A DNA stretch of 64,000 nucleotides, from contig JACCGJ010001757.1 of assembly GCA_013407085.1 (NCBI GenBank), forward strand, positions 1-64,000. The letters run 5' to 3'. Below, in pieces: positions 24,801 through 36,800 of this stretch. Within the stretch, counting starts at the first letter, position 1, and every line of letters begins with the position of its first letter. Below the pieces are notes generated by a model. The model worked only from the letters and a program-made list of their open reading frames with translations, did no database searches and was not told where the DNA came from. The translations under genes were made by a program, and so were the position numbers. The DNA is from Atriophallophorus winterbourni. Lineage: Eukaryota; Platyhelminthes; Trematoda; Plagiorchiida; Microphallidae.

Positions 24801-27800
24801 TTGCGACGAATACCTTGCTGCCTGCGTGGTTGTTTATCACGAGCGTTGATTGTTCTTGAAAGCCTAGCAGCGTTTGAAAAGCCTGAGTTGGGAATTGTCT
24901 GCTTTGTAGAATCATTGTCAACTTGATGCGATTTGTTCCGAATATTGTAACCATGCTTGCGTATCAGCTGTCGACTTGTTCTTGATGAAGAATTTGTTGG
25001 CGCACAGTTGCAGTTGTTGTTGAACATAGATCTTTCAAAAGCACACTAAGTAAATTTAGCCGTTCTATCCAATCCATTTCAAGCAAATCGAGTTTATCAT
25101 GAGGCGTCAAGTAAACTTAACCAGTTGCTTTCTCACCATTGAAATCAATCTTACAAGTAAATTGTCCGTCAATCCGCAGTGGTTCACCAGGGGCATTTCG
25201 CACATTCATTTCCGTGGGATAGACAGTTAGGCATCCAATCTGCTTCCACCTTGAACATGAAATCAATTTGACGTCTGAGGCGGTGTCAATTTGCAACGAA
25301 ACGGTCTTGCCTTGAATTCTCACTGCAACATATTTACGTCTGCTTGCCAAATTTGTTTCAAAGGTTGCAATGACAGCATTGATTCTGCCCCGGTTTCCAT
25401 TCGATTTTGGATGATGAAGACTGTTTGCACCGGTCCAATAGTTTTTTCTGCAATGTGACACTTTGTGACCAATGCGCTTGCACCTGCGGCACTTATGAGC
25501 TATAAACGGACAATCTTTCGAATAGTGCCATCCACCGCAATTCCAACAGGCACTTTTGGGTTTCAATGACTTTTTGGGAGGACTTTGTGAACTACCGTGT
25601 GCTGCTGTGTTCTTGTACACTTGAGGCTCTATTTTCTGTCCGGCGCTTTCAATCAACTTGGTATCATGTTTGAGGTTTACCATTCTGTGACATTTGGCTG
25701 CAATGTCTTAAAGGGTCATTTCCGGCTTGTGCTCCAGTCTGCTCAGAATCCTTGTTCGAACTTCTGCGTCTCCTGGTGATTGGAGACTGCGAACGAACAT
25801 CAAGCATTTGAACTGATTTGGTGTCATCGAACCGAGCTTATATCTTTCACACTTTCGATTGATGATAGCAGCATGCGTAGTGTAGTTGTCTGTTCCCTTT
25901 TTCATCAGTTTGAGACAGTTGTAACAAATACTGAATAAAGATGATTGTTCTCCATAGATTGTCGTGAGTGTTGCAATGGTTTCGTCGAAGCTAAACTCTC
26001 GAGCACATTTCGGAAGAATATAGTTAGTGTAACGTTCGTGCTCAACAGGACCAAGTTTTGTCAACAATAGGCAAACAAGCCATGCATCACCTTGACCCGC
26101 AAGTTCAACTCTAAAAATGTCTTCGTATTTCTTAAACCAAGCATTTAATGTTGTTCTCGATTCTGCATCAAAATGGAACTCTGTGATGGATGCTGCGATT
26201 GAGTAAATTGATTGCTGCTGTGTCTGTTCTTTGTGTTCTTCTTTGATATTCAGCTTCTGAGAAAAAAGTTCAATGAGCTGCTTCTGTGATGTTTCGAACT
26301 GCGCTTGCTGTTGCTGAAGTGATGTTTGCATTTGCTCAAAGCTGATAGCCATTTTCCCGTCGCCAAGTCTTTCGGGTTTTTCGAGCGAGTTCCGGCCGAC
26401 CCAACACTCACGAAAGTGGTAGAAGTCGACTGACAGAATGCATCGTTTTATTTACAGCCCATTTGTATATATATGTACAATTAACCAACTAGATGAACGA
26501 AAATGAAGCCAAGCTACTGAAGCCAAGCTGATATATTGATTCAAATCGGCGAGTTATGTTCAATTGATTAAAAACGATCAATACTTCCAAATCAGTGCGA
26601 GTTTTGGCGTGCCTAGATTGAACGACCTTGACAAAAGTCTGTAATTGTGCAGCGATACTGTCTGGCTGCCCTAGACAGATCGGGGAATGTACTTAGAATA
26701 TGAACTTAGAAAAATGACGAGGAGGATCCAACATCAGTCAGGCGCATCTTCATTTAGAAATAGCAATTGATTGTTTAACTGAGAATCGAGTGATCTAAGG
26801 AACAATATATTTTCTGAAATTGTTGGGACTTTAATATGGAATGAGATATTGAATCAGGGTATAGGGGAAAACGTGTAGGCAACAAGAGACTTGTGGAGTT
26901 GATGTGCACCATAAGAAGAAGTGACATAGATTCGTCTGATGCAATATTGAAGCTACGATCGACTAAAATGTATCGGATTAAATTAACAATATCCCAACTC
27001 AATATGGAGATGAACTCAATAACTCTTCTAATTAGCAAGAAGTCATTTTCCAGCAAGCTGCAATATAGCGGGTGCGAAAGTAGGTGTGGAACGATGAGAG
27101 AAAATATCATTTTTTATGTACATTAGGTAGGACGAAGAGAGAACAAAGCCGAAGATCAAATAATGACAGCTAGCAAACTTTCAGGAATTGGGCAGTCACA
27201 TAATCGGTGCAGCTAAAAGTGTCAACCGTTGTAACTCAGACACATTTAAAGCTCTCGCATTTTCCAAAAATGAATCCGGTAAATGTTACCCGAGGAAAAT
27301 TTTGGTGCACAGCTAAACATCGCCGTCTATTCGCATTGGAAAATATAATATCGTTGCACTTTTGCTATTCAAACATATGCCAAGTGAGAACAAAGATTGA
27401 CCAATGTTTGCATTCAATAATTCTAACGCATGGTGGGTGACACGAATTTTGGGGTGCACTGCGACGGAAATGTTGTTGATATAGTTGATAGTAAATGAGA
27501 AAGTGTCACCCTACGTTGAAAAATGTAAATAGAAAATAAAAACTGTGAAGTATTGCACTCATCAAGACACCACATGGATTCGGTTTAGCGCAGGAGGTAG
27601 TACCATTCACGGCGGTACATTATACGATAATACGTGCAATGCGGTTGCATTAATTTGAGCTTCTTATCATATTGATATACTGTTTCTACACTTATAGGAG
27701 CTTGTTTCTACATATATAGGAGCTTGTTGGAGTCCACTCGAAGTTAACTTACTGGATATAACGCTCTCGTAGAGGTATTCAATAATACAAGCGAATTCAG

Positions 27801-30800
27801 ATTTATTTTTTCATATTGGATCTAGGAGAGCGACGCTGTTAATAATCTTTAATTCATCAATGGGATAAACATCATCAGAAAGATCTTATCATCGACCGTT
27901 TATAACGAATCGTATCGCAGGATTAAATTCTCATTTTGCTTTTATTAGTGAACATGATATTGCTTATCAATTGCTCGAAATAACCACTGTCTGTGCACAC
28001 ACCAATGAACAGTGCTGCTCACATCTATGACCAGTTGACCACAAAAGGAAAACAAAGCGCACCGGCTGCATGTGTACGTTTTGCCAAAATTCCGTAAATC
28101 CTAATGTGAGGTATGTCAAGTGTTTCAAGATTCAAGATTCAAGAATATATGCTCAAAGAAAAGCACATAGCTTCACAATTACCATTTCATACTAAATATT
28201 CGTTTAATGAGATGTATATATAAAATGCGACAAATCGGTTACCTCGGATTTGGTATCGAATATGAAGCGAGATAATTGTCCCTGTGTTTGTTACGTTTTT
28301 CAGGTTTGCAGGGCACAACCAACTGCGTTATCGCCGGAGGTGAAAACCCTTCACTTTTATATTGAGACGCGTCTAAATAAAATGGAATCCAGTATACGAC
28401 AATTGAATGTGATTCAAAAAAACGTCATGAAGGCACCATTGAAACCCGGCTTAGAGTATACTGCCAAAGAGCCGACAGAATATCCATCATAATCTGACAA
28501 GCCAACATTTACCCAGATAAACGCGCGAATTGTGAATCAAACAGGTTAATGTTCGCCGGGATCACTGACTCCTCAACTTATCGGAGACGAATGGTGCCTA
28601 AAAAACAAGTTTATAATAGACCGGCTCAAATTATTAGCAAAATCCACTGGCATGACCTTAGTGTTATATGTACCTACGTGACCGATTAACGGGAAATGCT
28701 AAGCAGAAACATGACTTAGTTTAGTGGCATAAACTTCGTAGTCAGATGGAACTAGCCGCAGTTAATGCTTCATCAATAGTTCGGCTTAATCGCAACTGAA
28801 TTCATCTCACAAAGATGATACCGCGGTCTGCCAACTATAAAGATATCGGTCCTTTCTCTTTAAATCTAACTGTCTTGACAACCTAAATGACCGATAGTAT
28901 CAAACGTGAATGGAAATCTATTAGAAGAAACCAACCCTAAACGTCACGTTGAGGTTGCCTACAATAATAGCCGGAATTAAGCAAACGGATAGTACCAACC
29001 CATTAACGACGAGTGATGTTGTTCAAAATGTAGATCATGCGATAACTCCAAAATCTTGAGCATACCGACTTTTACCGAGTCAGCCCATTGGTAACCTTCC
29101 ATAATTGTAACACTACAAACTTCATAATATGTTTATATACAAATCCGCAAAACCTTTAGAACAATTTATTGGAGTTAACCAACATAATCGAACTACTCAC
29201 CTGATATTATCGCCATTACAGAAAATTAGTGTTCTTCCCAATTGATTCAAACGAAGATATTCATTCCAAATATGAATTTGATAAGAAACGATCGAGAGAG
29301 AATTAGTGGCAGCGCTCTTTATTATCATAATCGCCTGCAGTGCAGTCCAATATACAACACAGAATTCAGCCTCGAAGATATAATTAAGTGCTGATGTCTG
29401 ATGAAGTTTGCATGATTTGTGTGGTCCACCGATCTCTTACAACTACGACATCGTACAACGAAATTTTGATCCAAGTGCTTCAGCGCTTGACAAGCGCTCA
29501 GTAAGCAACAATAATTATTACGGGCGATTTAAACCTGCCTAACCTATATCTCTGAGGCGTTCACTCCCCACAAACACTTGAATATTGATTTACAGGGTTA
29601 CGAGATTCAGTCATGTTGCATAAACATGTTCACGAATGCACTCAGAGAAGGGGTTTAGAACGTCCATCCGTCTTGGATATGGTGTTAACATCAGAATAAT
29701 TATCTTTTGACGCGATCAGATTCCAGGTTCCGCTGGGTCATAGTGACAATTCTGTGCTTGTGTTTGACTATGTTTGCAGTACACATCAATCTCGTGCCCA
29801 GAATGGGGTGGTTCGCCGAGGAGATTAATTAGCCTCGTGCAAATCCCTTGTACAGATTCCGAATAGGCAGACGGACAACATAAGCTCTGACTTGCAATGG
29901 AACGAACTTATAGATTTTCTGAAACCGATGAATGATTAGAAACCGCAGATTGCTCTTAGAATATCCGTAAATAAGCTTCGTTTTATTGTTCGCAGCGATC
30001 AGTGAGGATTCAGCATGGAGACAACGTTACTTCTACTTCTTGGTAACATTTAAGTATGTTACTCAACGAAGTGACTTTCGCTTATTTGACAGGACAAGGA
30101 AGCGCACCAATTAAATCTGATGTCAAAAATAGAACGCAACCCCAAGTTACTATACAAAATCATGAACGCGAAAGCAAAAGTCAATCCAGATATTTTTGCC
30201 CTCCAGAATTTGTGAAAAATTCAATGAGACCGCGTATGAAACCGCAAATGCTCTCGCAATTCGTTACTCTGAAGTGTTCGTGCCAAACGTTTCAGTGGAA
30301 CGTCGCGTGTAATCAGTCAATTCAGGAATTGAGACATTTGGCGACTTTTTGATGAATACAGAGTTTGTCGCAAGTCAATTGCTGAAACTGAATGTGAGAA
30401 AGTACTCAGGTGCTGTAGTCAGGTGTGATTACGCCTATCTTCAAAGGATGCTGCCGATTTACGCTGCAAATGATCGTCCCGTCACAATAGTACCTGTTAT
30501 TTGTAAGGTCATGGGACTTATAGTCTCTGATAAAATGTTGCACACTTTGAATTGCGTGATTTGTTTACGCCAGTGCAGCGTGGATTCCGATCTTTTCGCT
30601 CTTGTCTCACAAGTAATCTCATAGCTTTAGACGACTGAACGAAATGGTTGGATAGAATTTCTTGTATTCACGACTGTTACTTAGACATTTGTAAGGCTTT
30701 TGACAGAGTTAATTAAAATTTGCTTCCTCCAAAACAGATACGTTTAGTAACATGAGAACCGCTCTTCTCATGGTTGTGCGACTACTTCTCAGATCGCCAC

Positions 30801-33800
30801 TTCCGAGGTAAAGCAAACACAGTGCTATCTCAAATGTTTTAAACAACCAGCAGAGTCCCGCTCCTCTTTCTAATATGCTTAAACGATTGACTACCCCTCT
30901 TATCATAAAAATTATCCCGTACGCGGATGATATGACAATTTGGACGCAAAATAGTTCCGGAGATTAATTTGAAAAACTGCAAATGGATTGGACAAAAATA
31001 AATTCGGGCAGCGATGAATGATATCATTCAACATACGGAAAATTAAGATGCTCCAGCTTGACAATAATGTACCTTGGATATATCGAATCGGGACTGAAAA
31101 CCTAACATGCAGCTCGTTGGGAAACATCTTGGAGTATTGATTAGTGGAAACCTGAAGAGCACGGTGAAATGCTAGACACCATACACGAAACGTCTGTTGG
31201 ATTGATTCGGAACTCCGGTGTTTTTGTTTATAAGGGTCATAGTTTTTCTCCGATTAGTTTGATTTTTCGATATATATCTGAAAGTTTGCCACGTCGAATC
31301 TATTAATACAAGAATCATCAATCTGAGACGTGTCGTTCTTTATGTGCGTCATCCGTGGATTTTCAACATTTCGTTCGTTCATTTGAATCACTTTTGTGTT
31401 TCTGCTGTTAGATCGACCCATCGGTGTCTAGAACTGCCTGAAACTAATCTGAGAAATACACAACGTGAAATAAAATTCACGCCAACATTCTCAAAGAGAC
31501 CTTGCCAAATTCGTGGCCTAATCGGATAACGTAATATTCCTACTATCCGTCACTTTCAGTCAACTCCAAGAAATACTACACAAACTGAACCCAGCCGTAT
31601 CAATTTTCTTGCTCTTATTTACTCGTGTGCATGAAAGTCGTCACTTTTATTTTTCAATACTGTCACGTGTGGCAACTGTTCCCACACATTTCAGGCAGAA
31701 TATGACACATGATTATGGATATTGAATGATGAAAACATTCCTGATGTACGCTGTGTGCAAACGTTGTTGAGCTAAAACGAACGCAGATATAACTGTCTGA
31801 ACAACTGCTTAGCAAAGCAACCTGGGTGATTGGATGTGAAACATAGAGCTTCTCATACGAACCTTGAAGACATCGGTAGAGAATCTGGTAACTGCTCAGA
31901 ATTCTCAGATTGACAGTATTGTTTACGATTAATCGGAAACCACTGACGGCAATACCAGTAAAACAAACGCTGAATATTCAGAGCTATTTTAACACGAAGG
32001 ATCGGCTGTTGCAAACGTGCGGTAAAGTCTTGAAGAGCGTTCATTTCATAAACTTGCCACTTCCAGATATGCGACTGCTAAAAGCCTGTGTGCGCAAAAC
32101 ACATCTGATCCGCGTAAAATACGTATCTAAAGCCACCTGCTCATCAGAAGGTTAAGCAAAAACACTCAGGTTAAAAACCAAAAGACACGGTGCAAAATAA
32201 TCCCAAAGTAGACATGTTAGGCATTCAATCTAAGGCAGTAGAAACGTCCAGCGAAAGCGCAAGGCACACAGTGTTCATTCGATTTATGGACTATGCTTGA
32301 TTTACTCAATCGTGAATCAAAAGAGTGCTAACTCACTGGAGGCAGAATCAAGCACGATTAAAAAGAATGGAAACTTTTGAGTAGCAACATCGAATTGGAG
32401 CCAGTTGATTTACCAGCATTGATACGACTAAATCGTAGGCCTAATTCCTCAAGAATGGACCAGCTAACACCTGCTAAGAATCCTGTTCAACTCTGAAAAA
32501 GATCTAGAAAACATCTTACTATCCGCTTTTCTCCGACGTAGGTAGCGTTCAGAGTCCACTGCAAGGATCTTCGCTGATATGCCAAAGTGGGAAGGGGCTC
32601 TGAACGCCCAGAAACTAGACCAAAGAAGATAGATGAATGATCGAAATTTATTAATTTTGGGAGTTCCAGAAGCTAATGAGAACGCGTTGGGAAAATGGCC
32701 ACAGACTAAAGCCACGAGAAATTAGATTAAGCGCATCGAAACTTTATATTGGAAAGACAAATGATCCACGAAGTTTAATAGAAACATTACCAAGTCAATC
32801 ATCATTTTTCATTTCAGAAACAAATTCAACTGATACTATGGATCACTGTATTGCAACATTACAACCTCAAAACTATTAATCAAAAGACCTTCAGATGCCG
32901 ACCCTGGAGCAGTCGGCATAACCGAATTTCTGCAATCCTTTCGCCTCAATTCCATAACACCCCATCCTTGTTGAAAAAAATAACTACGAAATTCTAATAT
33001 AACAATGAACAATGGCTCGGAAACAAAATCGGTGAAATGCGTGTAGTTTTTTGTGATGTTCATCAGACATTATCGCTGTAACGAAAACGTGGCTACAGAC
33101 TAACCAAACAAATAGTGAACTAGAATTACCAGAAAGGTCACTTAATTGTCATGACCATGAAACCAGAGGAGGCGAATTAGCCTTGTATTCTTGCCAAAAC
33201 ATTCCGTGCCGTGAGATTACAGATCCAGACATCGTGATACAGTATACACTCTGTTGATCAATTCAATTAGCTAACGGCGCAGCCTGTTTTTTGCATATGG
33301 CAAATCGTCTTCATAGTAAAATTACAATCTGGCCCTACACATAAATATTAGCATGGTAACTTTGAAATTTGGTTAACGGTACGGAACCTTGTAGCTTACT
33401 TGCATATGTTCTCCGAGCTTGTTGAGTTTGCATCGGACGTTTCGTTGCCAGACTAGGCGACATCTTCAGCGATTGTTGGCAAATTGACTGCTCGAATTTG
33501 AACTGACGATGGTATTTGGCCGGCCGACCACTGATCACGCGATCGTATGTGATTGATTAATTGGTTGGCTGTCTTTACGGTTCTTCGTCTCAGTCGCATC
33601 CGTGCGTAAATGTCGTCCAAACGCAGAACAACTTCTCCAGGACACCCTGACTTATCGGAAAGTTGCTTCAGCTACAACAGAAAAACTAGAACGAAAAATC
33701 ATAAATACTCTGCAGAAATTGAAGACATTGGGGCGACTTACAGAGGAAGAATACTTTCGTACGAAACCGAAAGATTCCACGACACCTAGGTTTTACGGAC

Positions 33801-36800
33801 TCCCGAAGATCCACAAAGAAGGTATACCACTTCGCCCAATTGTATCGCTACCAGGAGCACCCTCATACAAGCTATCCAAGGAATTGAGAAGAAGACTACT
33901 ATACCTTACCCATGGGTCAGAACACTCAATCCAATCAGCCGCAGAATTTCTACAGAAGATCAAAGGAACCAAAATCCAAGATGACGAAATTATGGTCTCA
34001 TTCGACGTTGCCGCACTCTTTACCTCGATCGACACCACCCTAGCGAAGCAAACTGTGGGATCACTTTTGAACGAACGAATGATGGTCGATGGAGAAAGAC
34101 TCAACAAATAAGACCTATTAGAACTGCTCGACTTATGCCTAACAACGCAATTCACCTTCAACAGACAAGCTTACGAACAAATGAGAGGCACCCCAATGGG
34201 CTCATCAATCTCAGGACTAATCGCTGAAATCGTAATGCAGAGGCTGGAGCAGATCTCCCTACCATTGATACAACCCACCTTATGGGCACGCTACGTGGAC
34301 GATACTTTCGTGATTATTAAACTATCAAGACTTGAGGAAACTACACGATTACTCAACTGTGTATTCAATGGTATACAGTTCACAATGGAAAAAGAAACAA
34401 GCAGTCAATTACCATTTTTAGACGTACAAGTCACCAGACTGAGTAACGGCGAAATACAGACCAATGTCTATAGAAAGCCGAGCCACACCGACCAAATCTT
34501 GAACTTCAAAAGCAACCACCTAGCAGCACACAAGAAAAGCTGCGTTCCGATGTTGTTTCAACGCGCTAAAACACATTGCCCTAGGCAAGACCAGACTGAT
34601 AATATGCAACGGGCGGCGTTAACATACGTCAAAGACATCTCGGAAATGACATCAAGACTCCTACGACCTCATGGCAATTTTATCGCCCACAAACCAACAG
34701 CAACGTTATGTAACGTACTCACAAAAGTGAAAGATGCAATACCCAAAGATGAAAACGCAAACGTAGTGTACAAAATACAGTGCACGCACTGTGACAAACA
34801 CTACATCGGGCAAACCGGTCGAAAATTAAAAACTCGAATCCATGAGCATCAATTAGCCGTACGACGTCACGACACCAAGTCTCTCATAGCAACGCACGTC
34901 GACAACGAAGATCACGAGATGGACTGGCATAACTGCCATTTCTTGGGTCGAGCTAATAACAAAGCAGCACGAGAGTTCATCGAAGCCTGGTACTCCGGTG
35001 AACGATCGATCAATGAACACGTGAGCTTGGACGACATCTACGCACGGATGCGACTGAGACGAAGAACCGTAAAGACAGCCAACCAATCAATCAATCACAT
35101 ACGATCACGTGACCAGTGGTCGGCCGGCCAAATACCATCGTCAGTTCAAATTCGAGCAGTCAATTTGCCAACAATCGCTGAAGATGTTGCCTAGTCTGGC
35201 AACGAAACGTCCGATGCAAACTCAACAAGCTCGGAGAACATATGCAAGTAAGCTACAACAACGACCCGAGCTACAAATATTGCAAACAATACTAACGGTA
35301 CGGAACCTTGTCTGGCGACACCATCAGCAAAACCCATTATCAGACATCACAGCTTTTGAAATTTTCTTCAAGAGAATCTCTTCAACGTGTTTGATGTACA
35401 ATTCTAGCTCAAGTGTCGTTTAGAATTTTGTTGTATAACTGAATCCAACATTTTTGTTTTCAGCGTTATACTTTCGTCCACCTGAATCGTGTACGCGGAC
35501 TGAAAAAAGGAGGCCTTCGAAAAACATGCTTACAATGCTGAAGCGAAACTTTCTAGTCAATTAAGCTTAGAGTACAACGTCTCGGTGGGGTGTATACGAA
35601 TATAACAATCGGCACTGGTGTACTTTCGGCACATATCGCATGCATTTTCCATCGACGCATGGAAAAAGCAATTATGTCTGAATGTTGGATATCTGTCTGT
35701 ATAACCGCGATTCCTAATAAAGATGGTGATATATATCACGCGATCGCGTGCGAATGACTCCTATTGTCAATTGTGGAATAAACGTATGCATTAAAGAGTT
35801 TTGTGCCATGTTCCTTACTCAATATACTATCAGAATGTGGCGTTCCATCTAACATTATTCATTGGGTCTTAACCTACTTCCCGGGCATCTTCAATTCTAT
35901 TCAATTTCAATTGTCTAAAAAGCATCTATCTTTACAAAAAACCGCAGAATGATATGGGAACTATGAATAACATAATAAACAAAAAGGGATTTGGTTGCTT
36001 ACGGAGCGGTTCAAGAATGAGGCACAAATCCAAAAGGCAGAAGTCGTGTTTCGATTGGTGGGGTGACAAATGTATGTGTTTGGGGAGCATATGTATAGTT
36101 TTATTCGATGCACGTGTTAGAAATAATATACTGTCGTGCATGTCAAACATACTGTGCGGCACCAATTCCGCGTGGTACCAGGCAGGATGCAATATTGTCC
36201 TCATTTATATTTTCTGTTTACATATCTGATAATCGATGTAAACCATAATCAGTTATTTATAAATACGACGACGACGTTTCCGTTGCACTAAACTACAATT
36301 GTCTAATTGTCTGTATCAATTATTCCTGGCATTTGTAAGTGGTAATGGAAATGTTTGACTCAACAAAAATGTAACCGAATGGTATTTTATAAAACTTGAT
36401 TGACAGCGATGTTCAGCTCTGTATAAAAAGTTTCATTGTGCTTCATTTAAAGCCCTGGTGTTCGAAAGCTGTAGTAACTTCAATTACCTTGGCGTGACCT
36501 TATCTGAATGTCTTAGCTGGACCAATCATGTGAGCAAGCAAATGCTGAAGGGTCGCCGGTTGTCATTATATGGTACTCGACTCCAGTCTCTATCCTTCCC
36601 AGTTATACAAATTTTTGTTTATCTTGCATCGTACAACACACCTACATCAGGAATCCACCGCCATCTTGGAAAAGGATTTTTGCTGATCAGACAAGTTATT
36701 GAAGTTATCTCAGCTTGGTAGATAGATTAATTTAATTGCTAAAAATACGCGTACGTTGATGACGCAATTTTCTTCTTCTTTGTCATTGTTTCAATCTGTA

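Larger units (their letters stand above)
24158..26633 (-). mobile_element. Ty3/gypsy LTR retrotransposon, internally deleted
   Basis: Two direct LTRs of about 255 bases flank a 1.97-kb interior on the minus strand. After the 5' LTR come a short leader, gag, two zinc knuckles and an aspartic protease. The RT, RNase H and integrase of a full-length element are missing. A polypurine tract precedes the 3' LTR. No matching target duplication is obvious (GCTTT on the left, AAAGT on the right). The LTRs are very similar, so the insertion is fairly young. Mobility would need enzymes supplied by a relative. Confidence 0.85.
33374..35311 (+). mobile_element. Penelope-like element with 19-bp target duplication
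   Basis: Element 33393-35292 is flanked by TAACGGTACGGAACCTTGT at 33374-33392 and 35293-35311. Its first ~230 bases are the reverse complement of its 3' end (35025-35256), an inverted partial copy of the kind known for Penelope-like elements. The interior encodes RT and GIY-YIG endonuclease. It lacks the N-terminal third, so it is 5'-truncated. Confidence 0.8.

Noticed and set aside
26633..26640. Target-site duplication of the LTR element
   Set aside because: The flanks GCTTT and AAAGT do not match directly; no duplication can be claimed.
30056..30352. 98-codon ORF after a TTGACAG acceptor, first considered as a host exon
   Set aside because: The following sequence shows N-terminal RT boxes of a CR1-like LINE in the same order as other copies, so it belongs to that element.
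33335..33538. Minus ORF of 67 codons as a gene
   Set aside because: It is the inverted copy of the Penelope-like 3' end.
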